64,000 nucleotides of DNA from Sporobacter sp963675425. GTDB lineage: Bacteria > Bacillota > Clostridia > Oscillospirales > Oscillospiraceae. Location of the stretch: the NCBI GenBank assembly GCA_963675425.1, contig OY776214.1, forward strand, positions 4,543,680 to 4,607,679, given 5' to 3'. Shown here piece by piece: positions 7,362 through 16,417 of the stretch. Made by a program: the position numbers and the translations under genes. The notes beneath the pieces are model-generated. The model made no database searches and was not told the origin of the DNA. It worked only from the letters and a program-made list of their open reading frames with translations. Numbering within the stretch: position 1 is the stretch's first letter; every line of letters starts with the position of its first letter.

Positions 7362-8972
7362 TTATTTATTCCACCAAACTAACTCGGGGAGATATGCTTT
7401 GTACTCGGCAAGGGTATCCATCGCACCCTCCGTCAAAACAGTATAGCTCGGCTGCGTAAAATAGGCTCTTGTGACGCACATATCTTCATACAGGATCTTC
7501 AAAGCCTCCTGCTGGGTCGAAGCACGCTCCTCCTGGGTTAAGGCCGCTGCGCTGGCGTCGATTGCAGCAACATACTCGTCGCTGTAGTTGATCATATCAT
7601 AATATCCAGGATAATATGAAGTCAGAAGTGCGTTGGTTGCATCTGTTTTATTCATCCAGAAATACAGTTGCATTCCAGGCAGTGTATTATCCTTAAGCGC
7701 ACTCATGGCATTGTCAACGAGGTTCACTTCTGCATTAATGCCAATTTTCTGAAGTTCTGCCTGTATCGCCGTTGCCATTGTCTGGAAGACATTGGAGCAA
7801 CTGATCTGCGTATCAAAGCCATTTGGATAACCGGCTTCCGTCAACAGTTCTTTGGCCTTGTCAACGTCAACAGTATTCTGGTCAAGCCAATAATCGTCTA
7901 TATAACCCCAACTGCCATTCGTCAGGAACTGTCCCAACGGCACAGCAAAGTCACCGCGGCTGGCATATCCAACAGCTGCCCAGTCAACGCCATAATACAT
8001 AACAGCCTGACGTACACGAATATCGTAGAAGGGATCGTCCTCAATCGAGTTATTGATGAGTGCTGTGAATGTGGTGTAGTTGTCAGGATAATCTACAGCT
8101 GCGTTCGGGTAACCCATATTAATCAGCTCTTGAGCTGTCGTAAGGTCAGCACAGTTATAGTAGTCAACATCGCCGTTAATAAACGCGGCTTCCATAGCGG
8201 CCCAGTCCGTAATAATCATAATACGGTAGGTGTCAAGGTACGGCAGTCCCTCCTGCCAATAGTTGTCATTCCGGGTGTAGATAATACTCTGGTCGGGCGT
8301 GAAGCTATCCAGCACAAACGGACCGGTGCCGACGCAATTTGTCGCACCCCAGTCTTCACCGTTTTCCTCAAGAGAAGTCGGTGAATAAATCATAACCAAT
8401 GCATAGATGCTTTCCCAGCTGAAGGACGGTGCATCAAAGTGGATAACCAGCGTCAGATCATCTTTGACTTCAAACTCCGTGGGATTGCCAAGTGACGATG
8501 CGCCGCGATGCGCAACCCACGTATCAAGGTTCCATTTCAGAGCCTCTGCATCAAACACAGTACCATCGCTGAAGTTCACGCCTTCACGAAGATTGATTGT
8601 AAACGTATTGGCATCGTAGTCATGCTCCCAGCTTTCAGCCAGGAACGGTTTAAACTCCTGTGCCTCATAGTCCCAACGGCCAAGTGTCTCTACCGCGGGA
8701 AATGCGAACTGGTCAACCAGTGCATGACCATAGAGCTGTGTAAGTCCTCTGCAGGACGCTGCTTTACCAGCAGAAAACGTACCGCCGTATTGGGGTTCTC
8801 CAGCATCACCAGTGGGCTCAGCTGTCTGTGTTTCCGGGGATGCCGTTGCGCCTTGCGTGCTCGATGAGGGCGATGCACCGGCGTCTGTTTTGCTGCCGCC
8901 GCACGCGGCCAGACCCAGTACCATCACAAGCATACAAAACAGCGCGAAAATGCGTGTGAAGCTCTTTTTCAT
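7362..8972 (-). CDS. ABC importer substrate-binding lipoprotein, family 5 (Dpp/Opp type)
   Basis: A 536-residue extracytoplasmic binding protein. It has a lipoprotein signal peptide with lipobox LAAC (Cys24) and an Ala/Ser/Thr-rich linker, then the two-lobed family 5 domain with SWEHDYDANTFTINLREGVNFSDG and KWNLDTW-like hallmarks. It delivers ligand to the permease pair encoded upstream in the same leftward operon (12049-13011, 11105-12034, 9056-11086). Family 5 proteins bind peptides, nickel, sugars or oligosaccharides. The regulon context with three MR/MLE enzymes suggests a plant-derived acid or glycoside, but that is inference. Confidence 0.92.
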   Translation of the reverse strand: MKKSFTRIFALFCMLVMVLGLAACGGSKTDAGASPSSSTQGATASPETQTAEPTGDAGEPQYGGTFSAGKAASCRGLTQLYGHALVDQFAFPAVETLGRWDYEAQEFKPFLAESWEHDYDANTFTINLREGVNFSDGTVFDAEALKWNLDTWVAHRGASSLGNPTEFEVKDDLTLVIHFDAPSFSWESIYALVMIYSPTSLEENGEDWGATNCVGTGPFVLDSFTPDQSIIYTRNDNYWQEGLPYLDTYRIMIITDWAAMEAAFINGDVDYYNCADLTTAQELINMGYPNAAVDYPDNYTTFTALINNSIEDDPFYDIRVRQAVMYYGVDWAAVGYASRGDFAVPLGQFLTNGSWGYIDDYWLDQNTVDVDKAKELLTEAGYPNGFDTQISCSNVFQTMATAIQAELQKIGINAEVNLVDNAMSALKDNTLPGMQLYFWMNKTDATNALLTSYYPGYYDMINYSDEYVAAIDASAAALTQEERASTQQEALKILYEDMCVTRAYFTQPSYTVLTEGAMDTLAEYKAYLPELVWWNK

Positions 8973-9055
8973 ACTTTTTCCATCCTTATCTTATATATTT
9001 GGAATGAAGCACTAAGAATACAGTGCCTCTCTCCTACGCTTTATGGACTATATCT

Positions 9056-11086
9056 TCATTCATTTTCCAACAGGAAGCAGGCTGCCTCATGGCTGCCCTT
9101 AACCTTTTTCAGCGCCGGAACCTCCTGGCGGCAGCGATCAAAAGCCTTGGTACAACGATCACTGAACGGGCATCCCTTAGGCCGATTGAGAACGCTGGGC
9201 ACCTCGCCCTCAATGGCGTAATAGGGGCGGTTGCGTTCTTCCTCCGGATCCGCTACCGGTACAGCAGAGAGTAAGGCCTGCGTATAAGGGTGCAACGGAT
9301 TTTCATAAAGCTCGTCGCAGTCGGCAATCTCCATGATACGGCCCAGATACATCACTAGTATTCGATCGCTGATATGTTTAACCACGGCAAGGTCATGCGC
9401 AATGAACAGGTATGTCAGACCCAAGCTTGCCTGCAGCTCCTCCAGCAGATTAATAATCTGTGCCTGAATGGACACATCGAGCGCCGAAATCGGTTCGTCG
9501 CAGATAATAACCTTCGGGTTTGAAGACAGTGCCCGTGCTATGCTGATTCGCTGGCGCTGACCCCCTGAAAACTCATGCGGCAGCCTATCAATCATGTTGG
9601 GGCTCAGGCCAACCATCTCCATCAGCTCACTCACACGCGTATCACATTCCTCCGGTGAGGATACCAGATGATGTAGTTTAAGCGATTCGCCGATTATGGA
9701 GCCGGCCTTCTGCCTGGGATCCAGCGATGAAAAAGGATCCTGGAATATCATAGACATTTCCGACCGGATGCTCATCAGATCTTTCTGTTTTTTTCGCGTA
9801 ATATCCTCGCCTAAAAACTCGATAACGCCTTCATCCGTTTTCGTCATGCGCATAATGCACCGGGCCAGCGTGCTTTTGCCGCAGCCCGATTCGCCGACAA
9901 TACCAAGCGTTTCGCCTTTCTTGACAGAAAAACTGATGTCTTCCAATGCGTTAAAGCTGCCCACTTTGCGCTGCAGCAAGCCTTTACGGACATCAAAGCT
10001 TTTACGCAGCCCTTCAACCTTAATCGTTACCTCGTCATGCAGGGTCTTGACCGACCTTTTGCGATCGTCATTCACAACCTGCTTCTTAAAGTTTTCCTCC
10101 TGCTTCTCCTTAGAAAACCAACAGGCAATCCAATGGCCGGGCTCAATCTCCCTCAGCTCAGGCTTTTCTTTTTGCTCACAAGTTCCGTCGCTGTTTTTGC
10201 ATCTATTATAAAATGGACAATAATTCGGCCGTTCCATCGGTGAGGGCGGAAGTCCGTCAATCGGATAAAGAATGCGTCCTTTTTGGTCGTTTAGCCTTGG
10301 AATGGCTTTCAGCAAGCCTCTGGTATACGGATGCTGCGGGTCTTTAAAAACAGTCAATGTATCAGCCGTCTCAACCACGTTGCCGGCATACATAACATAG
10401 ATACGCTCAGCATAACGGGCAACGACGCCGAGATTATGCGTCACAATCACCACCGCGATGCCCTGCTCCTTTGCCTGATCCCGGATCATTTCCAGGAGCT
10501 GAGCCTGCGTTGTAACGTCCAGAGCGGTCGTAGCTTCGTCAGCAATAATAACGCTGGGTTCGGCCGCCAGAACCATCGCCATCACGATGCGCTGCCGCAT
10601 ACCGCCTGAAAACTGCTGCGGATAATAATCATAGCGCGACTCGGCATCAGGAATATTGACTTTCTTAAGCATTTCAATAGTGCGCGCTTTGGCGTCCGAA
10701 GCACTTAGCCCCAAATGAAGCATAATCGTTTCCTGTATCTGATGGCCGATTGTCAAAACCGGGTTGAGCGTCGTCATGGGTTCCTGAAAGATCATACCGA
10801 TGCGCCCGCCGCGAATCTTTTGCAAGCGCTTACTGCCTCGGGGATATTCAAGAATATTTTTTCCGTTTTCATCCAACTCCACAACACCGGATTCAACCTT
10901 GCCATTTTCCGCCAGTAGTTGAATGGAGCTCATCATCGTAATGGACTTGCCGCTGCCGGATTCACCAACGAGTCCGATAATCTCGCCGGGCTTGATATAA
11001 TACGAGACACCGTCCACTACCGTACAAACCTTTCGCTCGGTTCGGAACGTCGTGTGTATATCGGTTACTTTTAGCAGTTTTTCCAT
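9056..11086 (-). CDS. Fused dual ATPase of a Dpp/Opp-type ABC importer (DppD-DppF)
   Basis: A 676-residue protein with two complete ABC domains. The first has Walker A GESGSGKS (residues 41-48), FSGGMRQRI signature, ADEATTALD Walker B and a Cys-containing oligopeptide-HPY tail (CPFYNRCKNSDGTC). A second domain begins around residue 355 with GESGCGKS, FSGGQRQRI, CDEPISALD and another CPFSDRCTKAFDRC tail. It fuses the normally separate D and F subunits and drives import by ATP hydrolysis at the cytoplasmic membrane. It follows the permease genes by 18 bases. Confidence 0.93.
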   Translation of the reverse strand: MEKLLKVTDIHTTFRTERKVCTVVDGVSYYIKPGEIIGLVGESGSGKSITMMSSIQLLAENGKVESGVVELDENGKNILEYPRGSKRLQKIRGGRIGMIFQEPMTTLNPVLTIGHQIQETIMLHLGLSASDAKARTIEMLKKVNIPDAESRYDYYPQQFSGGMRQRIVMAMVLAAEPSVIIADEATTALDVTTQAQLLEMIRDQAKEQGIAVVIVTHNLGVVARYAERIYVMYAGNVVETADTLTVFKDPQHPYTRGLLKAIPRLNDQKGRILYPIDGLPPSPMERPNYCPFYNRCKNSDGTCEQKEKPELREIEPGHWIACWFSKEKQEENFKKQVVNDDRKRSVKTLHDEVTIKVEGLRKSFDVRKGLLQRKVGSFNALEDISFSVKKGETLGIVGESGCGKSTLARCIMRMTKTDEGVIEFLGEDITRKKQKDLMSIRSEMSMIFQDPFSSLDPRQKAGSIIGESLKLHHLVSSPEECDTRVSELMEMVGLSPNMIDRLPHEFSGGQRQRISIARALSSNPKVIICDEPISALDVSIQAQIINLLEELQASLGLTYLFIAHDLAVVKHISDRILVMYLGRIMEIADCDELYENPLHPYTQALLSAVPVADPEEERNRPYYAIEGEVPSVLNRPKGCPFSDRCTKAFDRCRQEVPALKKVKGSHEAACFLLENE

Positions 11087-11104
11087 AGTAATTGCACCTT
11101 TTCC

Positions 11105-12034
11105 TTACAATTCACCGCGCAGGCGGGGATCCATGGCATCACGAATACCGTCGCCAACAACGTTTAGACAGATAACCAACAGCGCAATACATACGCCTGG
11201 GGCAAACGCCATTACCGGATTGGTCGTCATATATGTTTTGCCGTCCGCAATCATGGTGCCCCAGGACGCCACTGGGATCGAAATTCCGACGCCGAGATAG
11301 CTCAAACCGGATTCCATCAGAATCATGACGCCCACCATCTGAGACATCTGAACAATAATGGGTGAAATCGCATTCGGTATGATGTGACGGACCATCAGAT
11401 AATAGTTTTTAGCCCCCTGCGTTTGCCCAGCCTTAATATAATCTCTTTGCTTAATCGTCAAGGTCTGCGCACGCATCATTCGAATGAAGACGGGAACGGA
11501 TGCCGTGCCCAAAATAAGTGCCATATTGACGGTGCCTTTTCCAAATATCGTTATCAACGACATTGCAAAAATTACATAGGGAATGGACATCAATGCCTCA
11601 CACAGCCGCATGATGACCGTGTCGACCCAACCTCCAAAGAAAGCTGCCGTCATTCCGAAGAACGTGCCGACGATAGCCGCTACGATTGTTGCTACCAACC
11701 CGACAAGCAGGGATACTCTCGAGCCATACATGAGGCGGCTGAGGGTATCGCGTCCCAAGTTATCCGTACCCAACAGATGGGCCCATGACGGCGCCTGATT
11801 GCTATCATATAAGCTGGCGGCGTTTGGGTCGTAGGGCGCCACAAGGTTGGCAAATATGGCAATGAGTGCAAAGAGCACAAGCCCAATGATGGCAGCAATA
11901 ACGATTTTACGGCCGAATAAAAGGCTGAAAAACTTTTTGGTGTTTTTCCGTCTGAGCATTTTTTTGCCGTTCGCAGCATCCGCAGTTGCAACCGCGGTTG
12001 TTTTCATTTCTGTTGCAGCTTGCTGTTTTTTCAT
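11105..12034 (-). CDS. ABC importer permease, DppC/OppC type
   Basis: 309 residues from the ATG at 12034, which has a G-rich ribosome binding site just upstream. An in-frame ATG at 12127 would overlap the upstream permease and lacks a good site. A Lys/Ala-rich cytoplasmic N-tail precedes the OppC-N-type helix, the GTDNLGRD motif and a binding-protein-dependent permease domain with the coupling EAL/G-type loop (EALMSIPYVIF, then GAKNYYLMVRHIIPNAI). Pairs with the DppB-type permease to form the membrane channel. Confidence 0.92.
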   Translation of the reverse strand: MKKQQAATEMKTTAVATADAANGKKMLRRKNTKKFFSLLFGRKIVIAAIIGLVLFALIAIFANLVAPYDPNAASLYDSNQAPSWAHLLGTDNLGRDTLSRLMYGSRVSLLVGLVATIVAAIVGTFFGMTAAFFGGWVDTVIMRLCEALMSIPYVIFAMSLITIFGKGTVNMALILGTASVPVFIRMMRAQTLTIKQRDYIKAGQTQGAKNYYLMVRHIIPNAISPIIVQMSQMVGVMILMESGLSYLGVGISIPVASWGTMIADGKTYMTTNPVMAFAPGVCIALLVICLNVVGDGIRDAMDPRLRGEL

Positions 12035-12048
12035 ATCGTTACCCCCCC

Positions 12049-13011
12049 CTACTGATCTTCCGATACGAGGCTGATGCGCGGATCGACAACCACGTAAAGG
12101 ATGTCCGTAATAATATATGCCAGGCATGATATCAGAGTCAGGAGTAAAGCCAATGCCTGCAGTGTGGGTATGTCGCGACCATTTATACTGCGAACTACCA
12201 GCATGCCGATACCGGGGACACTGAACACGGTTTCAACAAACATGGAGGTGCCCACAAGCATGGCTAAACGGTTACCAAAGACTGTTACAATGGGAATAAG
12301 CCCATTTTTAAGTACGTGCTTAAAAATGACGGTCCGTTCGGAAAGGCCCTTGGACCGGGCCGTCCGGACATAGTCCTGCCGGATGGCTTCCAGCATACTG
12401 GAACGCGTCTGCCTCGTATAACTGGCGATACCGGCCAGCGACAGGCAAAACAGCGGCATTGCCAGCGTCTTCAAATGCATCGCCCAGCCAATTTCAGACG
12501 GCCAGTTAAAACCCAGAGACGGAAGCCACTGGTTTTTAATCGAGAAGAAAAACAAACAAATAATACCAACCCAAAACTGTGGGAGACAGCTTGCGATATT
12601 CGCCAGCATGGTGATGATCGTATCGGTCAGTTTTCCGCGTTTGACAGCCGTTATAATCCCGAACAGCACACCGAACACCATACTGATAAGAAGGGCCAGT
12701 CCAGCCAGATAAAGTGTCACCGGAATTCTGGGGCTTATTAAATCCCAAACAGGCATACTGTATGTATAGGACTTACCGAAGTCGCCCTGAGCGACGTTGC
12801 CGATCCAGGTAACAAAACGCGTTACAACCGGCTGATCCAACATCAGCTCATGATAAATAATGTCATACTCATCCTGCTCAAGACTATCGTTTCCGGAGAT
12901 AATGTACACCGGATCCCCCGGGAGCAAACTCGTCATGAAAAAGACTGCAACTACCACGATTAAGATGACTACCAGAGTTTGCAGCAGTCTCTTTATAATG
13001 TACCTCAGCAT
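12049..13011 (-). CDS. ABC importer permease, DppB/OppB type
   Basis: 320 residues with the typical N-terminal helix (LQTLVVILIVVVAVFFMTSLLPGDP), further membrane helices, and the coupling-loop region RSKGLSERTVIFKHVLKNGLIP. First gene of the leftward importer operon. A CTGTATTACAG operator copy sits about 90 bases upstream (13106-13116), linking the importer to the same regulator as the enolase-superfamily genes. Confidence 0.92.
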   Translation of the reverse strand: MLRYIIKRLLQTLVVILIVVVAVFFMTSLLPGDPVYIISGNDSLEQDEYDIIYHELMLDQPVVTRFVTWIGNVAQGDFGKSYTYSMPVWDLISPRIPVTLYLAGLALLISMVFGVLFGIITAVKRGKLTDTIITMLANIASCLPQFWVGIICLFFFSIKNQWLPSLGFNWPSEIGWAMHLKTLAMPLFCLSLAGIASYTRQTRSSMLEAIRQDYVRTARSKGLSERTVIFKHVLKNGLIPIVTVFGNRLAMLVGTSMFVETVFSVPGIGMLVVRSINGRDIPTLQALALLLTLISCLAYIITDILYVVVDPRISLVSEDQ

Positions 13012-13105
13012 CCCTTTCCCTCTTTCCGTTATCTGCGGATGCTCGTCCGCGAGCTAAACATTTTATATGATAATTGTTTTATTCAAACAACATCATACCA
13101 ATTAT

Positions 13106-13116
13106 CTGTATTACAG
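13106..13116. promoter_or_regulatory. CTGTATTACAG operator, importer side
   Basis: Palindrome CTGTATTACAG, identical to the copies at 15958-15968 and 17406-17416. It matches the GT-N3-AC pattern recognised by FadR-type GntR regulators. Confidence 0.7.
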
Positions 13117-13263
13117 CTTTTTTACAGTCTAACAAAATGGATCTGTAGTGTCAACACAATTATGCGCCAACTATTTCGAGCAATAATTGTACGTTTTCTA
13201 TAAATCATAGCCCAAAGTCTTGCTTATTCGGTGCATTTGTTGATGCAACATTTGTCGCTTGTC

Positions 13264-13291
13264 TTGACAATGAATCAAGGCGGGTTATAAT
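13264..13291 (+). promoter_or_regulatory. Consensus sigma-A promoter of first MR/MLE gene
   Basis: Perfect TTGACA (13264-13269) and TATAAT (13286-13291) with a 16-base spacer. Transcription would start just before the operator at 13316-13326, about 90 bases upstream of the start codon. Confidence 0.8.
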
Positions 13292-13315
13292 TATTTATGG
13301 TTTCGAATTAAATAT

Positions 13316-13326
13316 CTGTTTTATAG
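13316..13326. promoter_or_regulatory. Operator-like palindrome downstream of the promoter
   Basis: CTGTTTTATAG inside ATCTGTTTTATAGAT, one change per arm region from the CTGTAWTACAG consensus. Its position just after the transcription start fits repression by the local GntR protein. Confidence 0.6.
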
Positions 13327-13389
13327 ATTTCGACTTTACAAACCAGATCCCGTACCATGCCACCCGAAGAATTGAAAGGACTTTAAAAC

Positions 13390-14565
13390 ATGAAGATTAC
13401 TAAAGTTGAAGTATTTTTATTCAATTGCAATGTGCGGATTCCATTCCGCCCTATCGGATGCCGAATCCATACCGACGAAGGTATTTATGGCGACGGTGAA
13501 GCCGCGCTTTCCTATGGTGTCGGTGCCGACGCAGCGGCCGGCATGGTCCAAGACCTTGCCAAGCTCGTCATTGGCATGGACCCGACGGAGAACGAGGTTA
13601 TCTGGGACAAGCTGCATAAATGCACCTTCTGGGGACAGGCGGGCGGCCCGGCAGTATTCGCAGGTCTTTCAGCCATAGATATGGCTCTTTGGGACATACG
13701 CGGAAAAGCTTACAACGTGCCACTTTATAAGCTGCTGGGCGGAAAACGCAATACGACGCTGCGCTGTTATGCCAGCCAGATTCAGCAGGGGTTCGGCCCT
13801 GTCCACAAAGCGTTTTATAAGCCGGAAGAATATGCTTCAATCGCCAGAGAATGTGTTATGCAGGGCTACGACGCTTTAAAGGCGGACTTTCTTGTATATG
13901 ACGAGGACGGGCGCTTAATGGACCGGGACCGCAAACGCGGCAAAATGGATCCCAAAACCCTTCGTCTGGCTGTCGACCGTCTGGCCGCCGTTCGCGAAGC
14001 CGTCGGGCCCGACGTTGATATAATCATTGAAAACCACTCCAATCTGGACGCGTTGTCCGCAATCCAGTTTGCCCAGGCCGCCGAGCCCTATAACATTTTT
14101 TATTTTGAGGAACCTAATACCCCGTCGCCTAAAACCGCAAAATACATTGCGGATAATATTAATATTCCCCTCGCAAACGGCGAACGCATTTTCACGCGCT
14201 GGCAGTATATCCCCTACTTTGAAAACAGCTCTTTGCAAATCGCACAGCCCGACATTGGAACCTGCGGTGGTGTAACGGAAGCTAAGAAAATCGCCGACAT
14301 CGCACACGCATATGACGTAGCTGTTCAGGTACACGCCTGCGGAACACCCCTGAGCAACATCGCCGCGGTACAGCTTGAAACAGTCCTGCCAAACTTTATT
14401 ATCCACGAGCACCACCTGTGCTTTCTGCATCAATACAACAAGGATCTGTGCATCTACGATTACCAGCCGGTTAACGGCCAGTTCACGGTGCCGGAAATCC
14501 CGGGTATCGGCAATGAATGGACGGAAAAAGCCATGCAGGAGGCCGACAAAATAACCATTGAGTAG
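13390..14565 (+). CDS. Enolase-superfamily (MR/MLE) dehydratase- or racemase-like enzyme, paralogue 1
   Basis: 391 residues with the N-terminal capping domain (DEGIYGDGEAALSYG, FWGQAGGP) and the barrel domain. Candidate metal ligands are in VDIIIENHSN, FEEPN and NGERIF. Barrel strands also include ALKADF with the lysine, AQPDIGTCGG and VQVHACGTPLS. The family abstracts an alpha proton from carboxylate substrates, mostly acid sugars. The ENHS motif in place of the more usual DxH strand and the His-Ala-Cys-Gly loop differ from textbook galactonate dehydratases, so I do not name a substrate. A GAAAGGA site precedes the ATG. Closely related to 17594-18775 and less so to 14709-15908. Confidence 0.88.
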   Translation: MKITKVEVFLFNCNVRIPFRPIGCRIHTDEGIYGDGEAALSYGVGADAAAGMVQDLAKLVIGMDPTENEVIWDKLHKCTFWGQAGGPAVFAGLSAIDMALWDIRGKAYNVPLYKLLGGKRNTTLRCYASQIQQGFGPVHKAFYKPEEYASIARECVMQGYDALKADFLVYDEDGRLMDRDRKRGKMDPKTLRLAVDRLAAVREAVGPDVDIIIENHSNLDALSAIQFAQAAEPYNIFYFEEPNTPSPKTAKYIADNINIPLANGERIFTRWQYIPYFENSSLQIAQPDIGTCGGVTEAKKIADIAHAYDVAVQVHACGTPLSNIAAVQLETVLPNFIIHEHHLCFLHQYNKDLCIYDYQPVNGQFTVPEIPGIGNEWTEKAMQEADKITIE

Positions 14566-14584
14566 ACGTTCATAGGCGTTCCAG

Positions 14585-14640
14585 CCGCAGTCCGGCAATG
14601 CCAAATGCCATTCAGAGCATCTATAGCCGCCGGATTGCGG
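14585..14640. terminator. Hairpin between convergent MR/MLE genes
   Basis: CCGCAGTCCGGC and GCCGGATTGCGG pair over 12 positions with a long loop, between two convergent genes. T-tracts are poor, so the terminator role is tentative. Confidence 0.4.
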
Positions 14641-14708
14641 TTATCCATACGAACGGTTCATGTCTGAGGCAACCATTCTTTTCTGTTTAGTCCTTAAGTA
14701 AGCAGTTC

Positions 14709-15908
14709 CTACTCTTTTACCGTTTCGCAGAACGCGTTTTTCAGCGCGTAGTCCGAAAGCTCCTGCCCGATACCTGGGCGGTCCGGAATCTCGAATTTGC
14801 CGTTCACCGCCGCAATGTCATACTTGCCCTGTTCGCGATTCCAATTCACCTTGTTGACAACATGGTGTTCGTGAATGCAGAAGTTGGGAATCGCCGCTTC
14901 CAACTGGAGGGACGCCGCCAGTGAAATAGGTGAGCCGCACACATGCAGTTGGACAGTCGCGTCGAATATATGCGCCAGATCGCAGATTTTCTTTGCCTCC
15001 GTCATCCCGCCGCACAGGCATATATCCGGCTGAACCACCTGCAAAGAATCATTTTGCAGGAACGGCAGATATCCCCATCTTGTGAACAGCCGCTCGCCGT
15101 TGGCAATAGGAATGTTTATTTTCCGGGCGACATTGCTCATAACGGGCGGATATAAGGGCGTGCAAACCTCCTCGTAGTACATGATGTCGTAAGCCTCGGC
15201 AGCCTGTCCGATCATCACGGAAGAGAGCCCATCCGTAGCGGAATGATTTTCTATGATAATATCCACATCAGGCCCCACCGCTTCCCGCGTTGCGCGGATA
15301 CGGTCAATAATGTTATCCAATGTCTCATGTTTTAAAATCGACGTAGTCTCCTCAGCTTTGCGCATACCTTTACCGTCCTTGCGGACGCAGGTAAAGTCAA
15401 CTTTGATGGCGTCGTATCCATCATCGACAGCTTTGTGCGCCTCGGCAGCATAGTCTTCCGGCGTGACGGCGATACGCCATTCTTCGGCGTTGTCGTCCAC
15501 CCAGCCCAACTGCAGCTGGCTGGCGTAAGCGCGGAGCGTATCCCGGTGCTTTCCGCCTAAAAGCTGATAAGCCGGCACGTTAAGAGCCTTGCCTTTGATA
15601 TCAAAAAGTGCCGTATCGATCGCGCTCATCGCACCATAAAATATGGCGCCGCCCGCCTGGCCCCAAAACGTTTCTTTAAACATTCGTTCCCACAAATATT
15701 CACCGCGCATGGGATCCTGCCCGATAATGAGCGGCGCCAACTCCTTTATCATGTGGAACCCCGCCACGGCCCCGACACCGTACGCAAGGCCGCACTCGCC
15801 GTAGCCGTAGATTCCCTCATCCGTATTGATGCGGCACACAACCGGCCGCGAACTTTTTTGTCCGCCCCGATGCTTTAGAGCGTATACATCTATGCTGGTA
15901 ATTTTCAC
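14709..15908 (-). CDS. Enolase-superfamily (MR/MLE) enzyme, paralogue 2
   Basis: 399 residues, same architecture as its neighbours: capping domain with DEGIYGYGECGLAYG and FWGQAGGA, barrel with AIKVDF, VDIIIENHSATDG, YYEEV, NGERLFTR, QPDICLCGG and QLHVCGSPIS. The acidic and basic residues expected for metal binding and proton abstraction are retained. It differs from paralogues 1 and 3 in having YYEEV rather than YFEEPN, so specificity may differ. It is transcribed alone leftwards from a consensus promoter carrying the regulon operator. Confidence 0.88.
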   Translation of the reverse strand: MKITSIDVYALKHRGGQKSSRPVVCRINTDEGIYGYGECGLAYGVGAVAGFHMIKELAPLIIGQDPMRGEYLWERMFKETFWGQAGGAIFYGAMSAIDTALFDIKGKALNVPAYQLLGGKHRDTLRAYASQLQLGWVDDNAEEWRIAVTPEDYAAEAHKAVDDGYDAIKVDFTCVRKDGKGMRKAEETTSILKHETLDNIIDRIRATREAVGPDVDIIIENHSATDGLSSVMIGQAAEAYDIMYYEEVCTPLYPPVMSNVARKINIPIANGERLFTRWGYLPFLQNDSLQVVQPDICLCGGMTEAKKICDLAHIFDATVQLHVCGSPISLAASLQLEAAIPNFCIHEHHVVNKVNWNREQGKYDIAAVNGKFEIPDRPGIGQELSDYALKNAFCETVKE

Positions 15909-15957
15909 GAAAAAAGCACCTCATCTTTTATTGTATTAATCGTAATCCCTCTATTTT

Positions 15958-15968
15958 CTGTATTACAG
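15958..15968. promoter_or_regulatory. CTGTATTACAG operator of paralogue 2
   Basis: Exact CTGTATTACAG copy, 10 bases downstream of the TATAAT box of the leftward promoter, so over the transcription start. Confidence 0.75.
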
Positions 15969-15977
15969 GTTACCGGA

Positions 15978-16006
15978 ATTATATCTTTACTTTTCTATAT
16001 TGTCAA
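15978..16006 (-). promoter_or_regulatory. Consensus sigma-A promoter of paralogue 2
   Basis: On the minus strand, TTGACA (16006-16001) and TATAAT (15983-15978) with a 17-base spacer, followed directly by the operator at 15958-15968. Confidence 0.85.
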
Positions 16007-16173
16007 TGGCGACGCCAAGACTCAATCCATGTGATACACCCCACAAGAACACCAATTGGCGCAGTAACTGAATGTGTAAATATCTTTGTGCATCATTCTA
16101 AAAGCACCCAAGAACCAAATCTCTCACTCACGTCCGTTTATCAGGTAGCACTGGCCAGCGAGGCGTAGATCAT

Positions 16174-16184
16174 CTGTTATACAG
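16174..16184. promoter_or_regulatory. CTGTTATACAG operator copy upstream of the regulator
   Basis: Palindrome in ATCTGTTATACAGAT, an orientation variant of CTGTATTACAG. It lies about 230 bases before the regulator start codon and about 170 bases beyond the paralogue 2 promoter, so it could serve either. Confidence 0.6.
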
Positions 16185-16371
16185 ATATTTGCAACCCGGG
16201 CTATACACAAACCGCGCTATATCTCTTATAGCGCCGGCAAACATAAACTAGATATGTTAGCGCGAATATAGTAGAATTAAGTAAATACGATAGGCTTACA
16301 CGGGATAAAGCCTTGAGGCTATACAGCGTGCCGTTTTAGTAAATTTTCGCTCCGCGGCCCAACCACATCAG

Positions 16372-16392
16372 TATTTAACACGGTGTTAAATA
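16372..16392. promoter_or_regulatory. Perfect 21-base palindrome before the GntR gene
   Basis: TATTTAACAC-G-GTGTTAAATA, 10-bp arms around one central base, ending 25 bases before the regulator ATG. Its sequence differs from the CTGTAWTACAG sites. It could be an autoregulatory operator or the site of a second regulator. Confidence 0.6.
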
Positions 16393-16417
16393 ATCTAACA
16401 AAAGAGGTTAACGTCAG

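Larger units (their letters stand above)
13012..13389. other. Divergent control region between importer and first MR/MLE gene
   Basis: No gene. It contains two operator copies (13106-13116 facing the importer, 13316-13326 facing the dehydratase-like gene) and a strong rightward promoter (13264-13291). Confidence 0.75.
16007..16417. other. Control region upstream of the GntR regulator gene
   Basis: No gene seen. It holds an operator copy CTGTTATACAG (16174-16184), a GCGCTATA/TATAGCGC hairpin (16214-16234) and a perfect 21-base palindrome at 16372-16392 next to the regulator start. Confidence 0.6.

Noticed and set aside
8407..8867. Plus-strand frames opposite the substrate-binding protein gene
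   Set aside because: They are antisense shadows of a well-supported lipoprotein gene with no ribosome binding sites or family signatures.
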